From Bacillota bacterium (lineage in GTDB: Bacteria > Bacillota > Sulfobacillia > RBS10-35 > JAJYVN01), in assembly GCA_021791995.1 (NCBI GenBank), contig JAJYVN010000194.1, positions 1-5,765 of the forward strand: a stretch of 5,765 bases of DNA, in the 5' to 3' direction. The first letter of the stretch is position 1. The number at the start of each line of letters is the position of its first letter. Below are positions 1-5,384 of the stretch, piece after piece. The position numbers and the translations under genes were made by a program. Under the pieces are notes generated by a model. The model had not been told where the DNA came from. It ran no database searches and saw only the letters and a list, made by a program, of their open reading frames with translations.

Positions 1-305
1 GCTACGATCTGCGGACGCGTGCCGGAGTTGACGGTATGCTTGCCGAGTTCGATCATGCCGTCGGTGCGGAGCGGATCCGAGCGCTGCACTTGAACGACAG
101 CCGCTTTGGCTGCGGGAGCCACAAGGACCGTCACGAAAGGCTAGGGAAAGGGGAGTTGGGCACCGCGGGCCTCACCGCAGTCCTCACCCATCCCCGCCTG
201 CGGGAGTTACCCATGATCATCGAGACGCCAGTGCCAGAGGATCGGGACTACGCCGACGAGGTGGCAACCGCTCGGCAACTCTCCCAAGGAAAGCAGGGAG
301 GCTGA
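1..305 (+). CDS. nfo: Endonuclease IV (apurinic/apyrimidinic endonuclease), 3' part only
   Basis: This is the C-terminal ~100 residues of a class II AP endonuclease, read in the frame that begins at base 3; the 5' part lies outside the window. The family cuts DNA 5' of abasic sites in base excision repair, using three zinc ions in a TIM barrel. Four of the expected metal ligands are visible: the His of the HLNDS motif (codon at 87), the Asp and His of KDRHE (codons at 126 and 132) and the Glu of IIETP (codon at 222). The GS-K-DRHE-LGKGELG stretch is the family signature. The gene ends with TGA three bases before queD, whose ribosome binding site lies inside its last codons, so the two are probably co-transcribed. 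A functional link between repair and preQ0 synthesis is not evident; the pairing may be simple operon packing. Confidence 0.93.
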   Translation, partial: YDLRTRAGVDGMLAEFDHAVGAERIRALHLNDSRFGCGSHKDRHERLGKGELGTAGLTAVLTHPRLRELPMIIETPVPEDRDYADEVATARQLSQGKQGG

Positions 306-308
306 CCG

Positions 309-692
309 ATGCCGTTCACCGTCCGGGTATCCGTGGATGATATCGCGGCCGCACATTTTCTGGCGGGCTATCCGGGCCCCTGCGCGGTGCTACACGGCCA
401 CAATTGGTCGATCACCGCCCGCATTCAGGCCGACCGGCTGCACAAGGATATGGTGGTGGACTTCCGTGGCGTCAAGGAGATTTTTAAGGCCATCGACCAC
501 CAAAACCTTAACGAGATCGCTGCGTTGACCGCCGATGGCCACCGTCCCACCGCAGAACGCTTGGCGGAGTATTTGGCGGCATGCGTTGTCGAACACCTCT
601 CCACACTGCCTAATACCCCGCGCCTCCTCGCCCTGACCGTGCGCGAGACCTCGCGCAATGAGGTGACCTTCGAACCGGAGCAATCCGGGTGA
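309..692 (+). CDS. queD: 6-carboxytetrahydropterin synthase QueD
   Basis: The 127-residue product belongs to the 6-pyruvoyltetrahydropterin synthase/QueD family and is of normal length. QueD converts 7,8-dihydroneopterin triphosphate to 6-carboxy-5,6,7,8-tetrahydropterin, the first committed step to preQ0 in the cytoplasm. The three zinc-binding histidines are present (H16, then H29 and H31 in the HGHN motif). The catalytic Cys25 sits in the CxxxHGH arrangement typical of QueD. The Asp63-His64 pair is in DHQNLN, and a substrate-binding Glu (E113) is in VRETSRNEV. The PTAERLAEYL helix also fits. The ATG at 309 is preceded by AGGGAGG (295-301) at a 7-base spacing, which fixes the start. The stop overlaps the queE start by four bases (GTGA). 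An eukaryote-type PTPS role is unlikely because queE and queC follow. Confidence 0.96.
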   Translation: MPFTVRVSVDDIAAAHFLAGYPGPCAVLHGHNWSITARIQADRLHKDMVVDFRGVKEIFKAIDHQNLNEIAALTADGHRPTAERLAEYLAACVVEHLSTLPNTPRLLALTVRETSRNEVTFEPEQSG

Positions 693-1384
693 TCCGAGCC
701 AATCTAGGCATTGTAGAGATCTTCGGCCCCACGTTGCAGGGCGAAGGACAGGTCATTGGGCGCAAGACGCTCTTTATCCGCTTCGCTGGTTGCGACTACG
801 CCTGCCTTTGGTGTGACTCAGCATTCACGTGGAAACCGGGCCAGATCGCTCCGGTAGAGCATCTGCGCCCTCACGAGGTCCTACACCGGCTCCTGCAGCT
901 CGACCCACAGTGCCGGGACGTGACCCTCAGCGGCGGGAACCCCGCCCTTTACGACCTCACTGAATTGGTGGAACAGCTCGGCGCTCACGGGTACCGGCTC
1001 CATGTCGAGACACAGGGCAGTCGTGCCCCGGCCTGGCTCGGTCGAGTGGATAGCGTAACTATCTCCCCGAAGCCGCCCAGTTCGGGAATGGACACCGACT
1101 GGGCCCTCTTGCAGCAAACGGTCGCTGTGTCTGCATGCCCTGACCTGAAGGTTGTTGTTTTTGACGAGGCCGACTACGACTATGCCCGGGATCTCCGGGT
1201 TCGCTTCCCCAACCTCCCGTTCGCCCTGCAGGTGGGAAATCGGGTGGGCGACGACGATACCGCTGCACTCCTTCAGAAGCTCGATTGGCTCGCCCAGCGC
1301 GCACTCTCCGACCCGACCATGCAAAATGTGCGCATTTTGCCGCAGTTGCATGTCCTTTTGTGGGGCAACCGAAGGGGGGTTTAG
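689..1384 (+). CDS. queE: 7-carboxy-7-deazaguanine synthase QueE (radical SAM)
   Basis: This 231-residue radical SAM enzyme rearranges 6-carboxytetrahydropterin to 7-carboxy-7-deazaguanine, the ring-contraction step of preQ0 synthesis. Visible features are EIFGPTLQGEG (10-20), the 4Fe-4S cluster motif CxxxCxxC (C35, C39, C42) followed by DSAFTW, the SAM-binding SGGNP (81-85), the HVETQGS strand, the ISPKPPSSGMD substrate loop, LQVGN, and the C-terminal ILPQLHVLLWGN. The GGNP form and the C-terminus resemble the Bacillus subtilis enzyme as I remember it, rather than the GGEP form. The GTG start at 689 overlaps the queD stop and has GGAG at 677-680, eight bases upstream; this overlap suggests translational coupling. 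A perfect hairpin lies within the codons at 1321-1340. Confidence 0.96.
   Translation: MIRANLGIVEIFGPTLQGEGQVIGRKTLFIRFAGCDYACLWCDSAFTWKPGQIAPVEHLRPHEVLHRLLQLDPQCRDVTLSGGNPALYDLTELVEQLGAHGYRLHVETQGSRAPAWLGRVDSVTISPKPPSSGMDTDWALLQQTVAVSACPDLKVVVFDEADYDYARDLRVRFPNLPFALQVGNRVGDDDTAALLQKLDWLAQRALSDPTMQNVRILPQLHVLLWGNRRGV
1321..1340 (+). other. Perfect 8-bp hairpin inside queE, upstream of queC
   Basis: GCAAAATG and CATTTTGC are exact reverse complements separated by the tetraloop TGCG. The stem lies in the queE codons for Met-Gln-Asn-Val-Arg-Ile-Leu, 46 bases before the TTG start of queC. There is no U tract after it, so it is not an intrinsic terminator. It could shape mRNA decay or the coupling of queE and queC translation, or it may be chance; the dyad is seen, the role is only inferred. 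Confidence 0.5.
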
Positions 1385-1386
1385 GG

Positions 1387-2070
1387 TTGAAGGTCATGGT
1401 CTTGCTCTCGGGCGGCATGGACTCAGCGACCTGCCTGGGACTCGCGCTGCGGGAGGAAGATGAGGTGTGGACCGTTTCGTTCGACTACGGTCAACGCCAC
1501 GCCATAGAACTCGCCGCCGCGCATGCGGTGGCAGCCCACTGGGGGATCGCGCCCGAACGGCGTCTTGTTGTCCCGTTGGATCACGTCTTTTCCGGCTCTG
1601 CTCTGACGGGCCACGCCGACGTGCCCCTCGCCCGCAGCCAGGGCGAGATCGGCCAAGACGTGCCGATCACGTACGTGCCAGCACGCAACCTGGTCTTTCT
1701 CTCCATCGCCACAGCATTGGCTGAGCCTTTGGACGTACAAGCCCTGTTCATCGGCGCCAACGCCCTGGACTACTCCGGTTATCCGGATTGCCGACCCGCA
1801 TTCCTCGACGCTTTTGCGCGCACCGCCCAGCTGGGAACCCGGTCCGGCATCGAGGGCAGTGGTCTGGTGGTGCGGGCGCCCCTTCTGCAGATGAGAAAAC
1901 GGGAGATCGTGCTCTTGGGTCACGAGCTGGGCGTACCCTTCGCACTGACCCACTCCTGCTACCTTGGTCTGCGCCCCGCCTGTGGACAATGCGATGCCTG
2001 CCAATTGCGACGCAAGGGATTCGCAGAAGCCGGTTTGACGGACCCACTCCCCTACGCCAGCAATGCGTGA
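1387..2070 (+). CDS. queC: 7-cyano-7-deazaguanine (preQ0) synthase QueC
   Basis: The product (227 residues; Escherichia coli QueC is about 231) converts 7-carboxy-7-deazaguanine, ammonia and ATP to preQ0. It shows the PP-loop ATP pyrophosphatase motif SGGMDS at residues 8-13, FDYGQRH (32-38), the YVPARN strand, the GANALDYSGYPDCR block, and the zinc site formed by C191, C199, C202 and C205 near the C-terminus. The frame is open farther upstream, but those codons only overlap queE. TTG at 1387 gives the family's usual N-terminus (M-K-V-M-V-L-L-SGG) and has a G-rich ribosome binding site, AAGGGGGG at 1372-1379, seven bases upstream. The ATG at 1396 has no well-spaced site. The start is two bases after the queE stop. 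preQ0 probably goes on to QueF and Tgt encoded elsewhere. Confidence 0.95.
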   Translation: MKVMVLLSGGMDSATCLGLALREEDEVWTVSFDYGQRHAIELAAAHAVAAHWGIAPERRLVVPLDHVFSGSALTGHADVPLARSQGEIGQDVPITYVPARNLVFLSIATALAEPLDVQALFIGANALDYSGYPDCRPAFLDAFARTAQLGTRSGIEGSGLVVRAPLLQMRKREIVLLGHELGVPFALTHSCYLGLRPACGQCDACQLRRKGFAEAGLTDPLPYASNA

Positions 2071-2080
2071 ACGGCTCCGA

Positions 2081-2104
2081 CGGCTGGTACGTCTGCCGAT
2101 TTTT
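2081..2104 (+). terminator. Possible intrinsic terminator after queC
   Basis: CGGC (2081-2084) pairs with GCCG (2095-2098). A T-T mismatch and two more pairs inside close on a TACG loop, and ATTTTT follows directly at 2099-2104. It starts 10 bases after the queC stop, the right place to end the nfo-queDEC transcript. The stem is short and imperfect, so termination may be weak. Confidence 0.45.
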
Positions 2105-2139
2105 GCAGCGATCGCTTGACCCAAGAGACGCAGGGCAAG

Positions 2140-2159
2140 CCCCTGCCTTTCGGCATGGG
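2140..2159 (+). other. Stem-loop, probable left-end hairpin of the IS605-like element
   Basis: CCC (2140-2142) and TGCC (2144-2147) pair with GGCA (2152-2155) and GGG (2157-2159) around a TTTC loop, with one C-T mismatch. It sits 19 bases inside the proposed left end, where IS200/IS605 elements carry a subterminal hairpin recognised by the Y1 transposase. An alternative fold pairs CAGGG (2131-2135) with CCCTG (2141-2145). It has no T tract, so a second queC terminator is less likely. Confidence 0.4.
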
Positions 2160-2199
2160 AATCAGCCGATTCGCTCATTCTCTCGTTGTGTGTGATATG

Positions 2200-2205
2200 T
2201 ATAAT
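2200..2205 (+). promoter_or_regulatory. -10 box (TATAAT) of the tnpB remnant, suggesting a leaderless start
   Basis: A perfect TATAAT, preceded by TG at 2198-2199, ends only 7 bases before the tnpB ATG at 2213. Transcription would begin at or next to the start codon, leaving no room for a ribosome binding site. I see no good -35 at the usual 17-base spacing. The surrounding 25 bases are clearly more AT-rich than the neighbours. Confidence 0.45.
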
Positions 2206-2212
2206 GCAAGGC

Positions 2213-2679
2213 ATGGAGCGCAAGGCGTGCAAGTACCGCTTCCATCCGACGGAGGATCAGGCGCGCGAGCTGGCGCAGACCTTCGGCTGCGTCCAGTACG
2301 TATACAACGGGGCGCTTGCGCTGCGAACCCAAGCATGGTTCGATCGGCACAAGCGCATGGACCATGCAGAAACGGATCGGCTCTTGGTGTGGAGGAAGAG
2401 GGACCCGGAGAAGTCCTGGCTGGCCGAAGGTTTCTACGTTCCGCTCCAACAGGCACTGCGGCACCTGAATGCGGCCTTTGTGACCTTCTTCGCGGGTCGC
2501 GCCAGATACCCACGTTTTTCATCGCAAGCACGACCGATAGAGGGCCACATAGCGCCGAGGTGGCTTCAGGTGGAAGCACAGTCACCTCTCGCTCGCCCAG
2601 ATGGACGCGGCCGGTCGGTGCGGAACCAACCGGCGCCACGGTCACTATGGCCCCCGCCGATCATTCCTTCATCTCTTTC
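2213..2679 (+). pseudogene. tnpB: tnpB (IS605 OrfB, RNA-guided nuclease family) remnant, N-terminal part only
   Basis: Residues 1-102 from ATG 2213 match the N-terminus of TnpB: M-E-R-K-A-x-KYRF-x-PT, FGCVQYVYN-x-AL-LRTQAW, VPLQQALRHL, then FFAGRARYPRF. The match then changes frame. An extra T in the T run at 2515-2519 moves it to the frame of 2520 (H-R-K-H-D-R, later GGFRW and LAQMD), with TAG codons at 2538 and 2550 where family members usually have Gln and an aromatic residue. Near 2602 it moves to the third frame (WTRPVGAEPTGATVTM, then FISF), apparently with a small deletion. It ends at about 2679, where a family member would still have more than 200 residues carrying the RuvC catalytic Asp and Glu residues and the zinc finger. 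Family members are about 370-430 residues. No functional TnpB can be made. A Cas12-like or other gene is not a better match. Confidence 0.85.
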
Positions 2680-2700
2680 TCGACCGGTCAGCGATCACTG

Positions 2701-2735
2701 GGAATTCCCGGCTTCAGCCGTGGGGAGGGGGTCAA
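2701..2735 (+). mobile_element. Right end of the IS605-like element, with omega-RNA scaffold-type hairpin
   Basis: The right end begins GGAAT, then folds into a hairpin: CCCGGC (2707-2712), loop TTCA, GCCG (2717-2720), one bulged T, then GG (2722-2723). It ends in GGGGAGGGGGTCAA. This matches the usual right-end pattern of tnpB elements (GGAAT, GC-rich hairpin around a TTCA or similar loop, GGGGAG, GTCAA). In such elements this end is also the 3' scaffold of the guide (omega) RNA, with the guide being the flanking DNA, here from 2736. It looks better preserved than the tnpB remnant. Whether any RNA is made is unknown. Confidence 0.6.
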
Positions 2736-2766
2736 GTGTTTGATTCCGCCGGAGGGGGCTGCACGC

Positions 2767-2807
2767 GCTGAGGATCCAAACGGGGGCGGATCCTCAGCAC
2801 CATTTTT
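2767..2807 (+). terminator. Strong hairpin with T run, probable intrinsic terminator
   Basis: GCTGAGGATCC (2767-2777) and GGATCCTCAGC (2788-2798) form a perfect 11-bp stem around a 10-base loop, followed after four bases by TTTTT (2803-2807). The T run is on the + strand side, so it would stop transcription coming from the IS remnant toward the convergent gene. The four-base gap before the T run makes it slightly non-standard. Confidence 0.6.
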
Positions 2808-2817
2808 GCGATTATGA

Positions 2818-2874
2818 GCGCGGCCCGGGATGCGAGAGGGCAGGGCTTCCTACCATCTCGCATCCCGGGCGCGC
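2818..2874 (-). terminator. Long GC-rich inverted repeat downstream of the glycine-rich protein gene
   Basis: The 15 bases at 2823-2837 are the exact reverse complement of 2856-2870 (GCCCGGGATGCGAGA against TCTCGCATCCCGGGC). The outer GCGC arms (2818-2821 and 2871-2874) add four pairs past one bulged G, with an 18-base loop. It starts 16 bases after the TAA of the - strand gene, a usual terminator position, but no T run follows on either strand. It may act as an mRNA 3'-end stabiliser or a U-tract-less terminator. Confidence 0.5.
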
Positions 2875-2890
2875 ATCGGGCCGTGTCGCT

Positions 2891-5371
2891 TTATTGTGCC
2901 GTGAAGACCAGTGTTTCGGTGGTTCCGTCACTGACATGGAGGACCAGTGTGATCTTGCCATCCACCACATCAGCGCTCGACACCTTGAGCAGGTAACGAT
3001 ACTGCCCACCGGAGTACGTGAACTGGTCTGTGCCAGCGCTGTACCCCGCACCTGTCGTCGCTGGTTTGCCGTCCACATACAGTGTTACCGTCGCGTTGGA
3101 GACTACCTGGCCTTGGGCATCCGTCAGCACGACGCGGACGGGTACGGTGCGGTGCGTGTTGAGGGCACCCTTCTCCGTCCCGGGCTCGGTCACGGTTAGA
3201 TTGTAGCTCACCTGTTGGCTGAGACTGGCCTGGCTTCCCACGAAGTTGGCGTCCCCGCTGTACGTGGCGGTAACCGTTTGGGGGCCGGCAGCAAGCCCCG
3301 ATGTCGTAAAGGCGGCAGTGCCATTGCTACCGAGGGAGACAGTGGCAACAGTGGTCGATGCGTCGGTGAAGGTCACGGTACCGGTCGGAGTGCCGGCGCC
3401 TGGCTTTTCCGGGGACACTTGCGCCGTGAATGTTACCCTGGCTCCGAAGATCGAGGGGTTGGCCGAAGAGGAAATGGATGTGGTGGTGTCGGCTTGATCC
3501 ACCGTCTGGGTTAGAGAACCCGTGCTGGGGAGGAAGTTGGCGTTACCAGCGTAGCTGACCGAGATCGAATGGGCCCCGGGGGTTCCGTAGGTTGCATCGC
3601 ACGTGGCACCGTCGGTGCTCACAGGAACGCTGGAGCAAAGGAGTTGACCGTTATCGCGAAAGGTGACGGTGCCGGTCGGCGTGCCGGCTCCTGGGCTCAT
3701 CGGAGCGACAGATGCTGTATAGGTGACGGACTCGCCCACAACGGAGGGATTGGCCGAAGATGAGACGGATGTGGTAGTACCGTCCTGATTCACCGTATAG
3801 GAAATGGAGCCGGTTGTCGTCTGCCCCGCGGCCTCGGCAGTCACCATGTACGTGAAGGTGCCCGGGGCCGAGGTATTGAGGTACCCCGAACCTTCCAGGC
3901 CGCCAGCGGTCAAGCCCGTGGCGGACACGCCGTTTTGGTCGGTGCACGATGTGATGGCGACATTGGAATCGGTGCACTCAAACGTGGTTGGAACCGTTTG
4001 CCCAACGACATATGTACTACCGTTGGTTGGGGTCAGGATTTGCACACTGGGGGGAGCTGCGACAAGATAGTGGATGGAGGCTGTGCCGACCTGGCCATCG
4101 TAGCTGACGGCCTTGACGGTATACGTATGTTCCCCGGCGGTGCTTGTATCAAGGCGGCCACTGCCGCTCGTGGAGCCATTGCTATCGGTGCATGACTGCA
4201 GTCCGGATCCGCCCTGACCTTCGGCGCACCGGAAGGAGGTATCCACAACCTGGTTGATGGCGTACACGCCGCCACTGGACGGCGATGAGATGGTTGCCGT
4301 GGGCGGGCCTGCCTCCAAGAAGGTCACGGTTATGCCACCGTTACCTGCGCTTGACTGCGTACTGAATGAACCGGAGACGGCCGAGAGGTTCACCCAGGAA
4401 GAGCCGCCGCCACCGCCCCCACCGGCGCCGCAGTCCGTCGCGCCACCGCTACCGCCGCTGCCACCGACGAGCCCGCCGCCGCCCCCGCCGCTACCCGCGC
4501 CGTCGCCGAAATTGGCGCCCCCGCTGCTGGCACCGGGTGAACCGACGGACGGGAATCCCTTGGCGAAGGCACCGAGAGTTGCGTTATTCAGGCCGCCGGG
4601 TCCGCCGGCATCTCCACCGGTCCCGCCGGTTCCGCCACTACCGCCGCCAGGACCTTCGCCGACTCCCGACAGGTCTGCGGTTTTATTGCCGGTTCCGCCT
4701 GCACCGCCACCTCCACCGTATGTGCCGGCGCACATGGTTTCACCGCCGCCCCCGCCCCCACCGGCCACCGCCAGCAGGCCAGAAGGTGGATCCGCATTGA
4801 TGAAGCTCTCTGTGGTGCTTGCAAAAGAGGACGAGGGACATTGACTGAGGCACAGGGCGGTCGAACCGCCGCCACCTCCACCACTGCCGTCAGTCCCCTG
4901 GATCGAGAGGCTGCAGAGACCGGCGCAATAGTAGCCGTTCCCGCCCGAAGCGCCAGAGGACCATCCGGCACCCCCGGAACCGCCGGTGCCGACGACACCG
5001 TTACCCTGCGGTGCCGACTGACCTTGGCAGCCGACAACGGCGGCGATCGTTTGACCTCCCTGAATGGCGAACTCCGCTTGGATCTCGCTTCCGAGCCCTT
5101 CTGCGCCCCCGTATCCCTGCGCACTGGCCGCTGCACCACCGATGCCACCGGAGGCGCCATACAGGACCACCTGCATGAAGGCGGCATTGGAGGGAGCCGT
5201 GACGGTGGCCTCTTGGCCACAGGCACTAGGACCGGACCATGTGGACTCGCCGACAGGGGAACCGTTGGGCTGTGCGGTAGCTGCAGAAGCCGCAGGTGCC
5301 ATCGCTACGGTAAGGCCGCTGATGCCAATAGCTGCTGAAACCAGGAACGCAGGCAACCATCGAGAGTGCAT
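2891..5371 (-). CDS. Secreted glycine-rich protein with Ig-like repeats
   Basis: The 826-residue product begins with a Sec signal peptide (basic N-terminus, hydrophobic core 6-25, likely cleavage after ASA at 30). A glycine-rich domain follows (about 45-354) with long GGGGGG runs; its pattern (VVLYGASGG, FAIQGGQTIAAVVG, LLAVAGGGGGGG, a closing GGITVTF strand) resembles bacterial members of the ALK/LTK-type glycine-rich domain. Next come two Ig-like domains (356-438, 440-528), each with a Cys pair (C382/C394, C466/C476), two Ig-like repeats of another type (530-624, 626-720), and a C-terminal beta domain (about 722-826). All 14 cysteines lie in the exported part. No LPXTG, S-layer domain or C-terminal membrane helix is seen, so it is probably released or held non-covalently. 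Adhesion or matrix function is inference. The ATG at 5371 was chosen over an upstream ATG (5554) because it has AAGGAGG and a signal peptide directly after it. Confidence 0.85.
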   Translation of the reverse strand: MHSRWLPAFLVSAAIGISGLTVAMAPAASAATAQPNGSPVGESTWSGPSACGQEATVTAPSNAAFMQVVLYGASGGIGGAAASAQGYGGAEGLGSEIQAEFAIQGGQTIAAVVGCQGQSAPQGNGVVGTGGSGGAGWSSGASGGNGYYCAGLCSLSIQGTDGSGGGGGGSTALCLSQCPSSSFASTTESFINADPPSGLLAVAGGGGGGGETMCAGTYGGGGGAGGTGNKTADLSGVGEGPGGGSGGTGGTGGDAGGPGGLNNATLGAFAKGFPSVGSPGASSGGANFGDGAGSGGGGGGLVGGSGGSGGATDCGAGGGGGGGSSWVNLSAVSGSFSTQSSAGNGGITVTFLEAGPPTATISSPSSGGVYAINQVVDTSFRCAEGQGGSGLQSCTDSNGSTSGSGRLDTSTAGEHTYTVKAVSYDGQVGTASIHYLVAAPPSVQILTPTNGSTYVVGQTVPTTFECTDSNVAITSCTDQNGVSATGLTAGGLEGSGYLNTSAPGTFTYMVTAEAAGQTTTGSISYTVNQDGTTTSVSSSANPSVVGESVTYTASVAPMSPGAGTPTGTVTFRDNGQLLCSSVPVSTDGATCDATYGTPGAHSISVSYAGNANFLPSTGSLTQTVDQADTTTSISSSANPSIFGARVTFTAQVSPEKPGAGTPTGTVTFTDASTTVATVSLGSNGTAAFTTSGLAAGPQTVTATYSGDANFVGSQASLSQQVSYNLTVTEPGTEKGALNTHRTVPVRVVLTDAQGQVVSNATVTLYVDGKPATTGAGYSAGTDQFTYSGGQYRYLLKVSSADVVDGKITLVLHVSDGTTETLVFTAQ
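3212..3784 (-). repeat. Two tandem Ig-like repeats (Ig_3/Big_3-type) within the secreted protein gene
   Basis: Two units of about 285 bases encode residues 530-624 and 626-720. Both start with TTTS-(V/I)-SSSANPS and contain PGAGTPTGTVTF and a Y-x-G-(N/D)-ANF motif near the end. The DNA copies are clearly related but diverged, so this is an old duplication or selected similarity rather than a fresh one. Only the first copy has a Cys pair (C579/C591). Such repeats usually form a stalk in surface proteins. Confidence 0.8.
3788..4306 (-). repeat. Two Cys-paired Ig-like domains within the secreted protein gene
   Basis: Residues 356-438 and 440-528 share a plan: PP-x-(A/V)-x-I-x-(S/T)-P at the start, a YxxxQxV strand, F-x-C, then S-C-T-D-x-N-G, a segment ending L(D/N)TS, (T/A)-x-G-x-(H/F)-TY-x-V, and a closing strand (IHYLV or ISYTV). 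Two cysteines 10-12 positions apart in each probably form a disulfide. They join the glycine-rich head to the Ig-like stalk. Confidence 0.7.
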
Positions 5372-5375
5372 GCTA

Positions 5376-5384
5376 CTCCTCCTT
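5376..5384 (-). promoter_or_regulatory. Ribosome binding site deciding the start of the secreted protein
   Basis: On the - strand AAGGAGGAG ends four bases before the ATG at 5371; the GGAGG core is six bases from the ATG. It is a near-perfect match to the 16S anti-Shine-Dalgarno sequence. It favours this ATG over the upstream in-frame one at 5554, which would hide the signal peptide behind 61 residues. Confidence 0.85.

Larger units (their letters stand above)
2121..2735 (+). mobile_element. Degenerate IS200/IS605-family (tnpB-only type) element
   Basis: The stretch has the layout of a tnpB-only IS605-like element. TTGAC, a target site common in this group, lies at 2116-2120 just outside. 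A left-end stem-loop is at 2140-2159, a promoter and tnpB N-terminal remnant follow, and the right-end hairpin at 2707-2723 is followed by GTCAA at 2731-2735. No tnpA (Y1 transposase) is present. At about 615 bp it is roughly half the size of a complete tnpB element, because most of tnpB is deleted. The ends are inferred from family pattern (no terminal inverted repeats or target duplication are expected), so each boundary may be off by some bases. The right boundary is better supported than the left. Confidence 0.55.

Noticed and set aside
1285..1386. Longer queC start at ATG 1285
   Set aside because: It would add 34 residues that only read through queE codons out of frame; family N-termini start directly before the SGGxDS loop, as from TTG 1387.
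2116..2817. 233-codon + strand frame across the IS remnant
   Set aside because: It only captures one of the three broken tnpB frames (the WTRPVGAEP part) plus non-coding sequence.
2818..2874. CRISPR-like or attachment-site reading of the inverted repeats
   Set aside because: There is no regularly spaced direct repeat and no integrase gene; these are single dyads.
4390..4780. G-quadruplex potential in the glycine-rich coding strand
   Set aside because: Runs of three or more G on the - strand occur singly or in pairs; I found no clear set of four closely spaced runs.
4254..4844. Proline-rich open frame on the + strand (long PPPPP runs), and an Arg/His-rich frame overlapping it (4366-4800)
   Set aside because: Both are the antisense of the glycine-codon repeats of the secreted protein gene; no ribosome binding site or family match.
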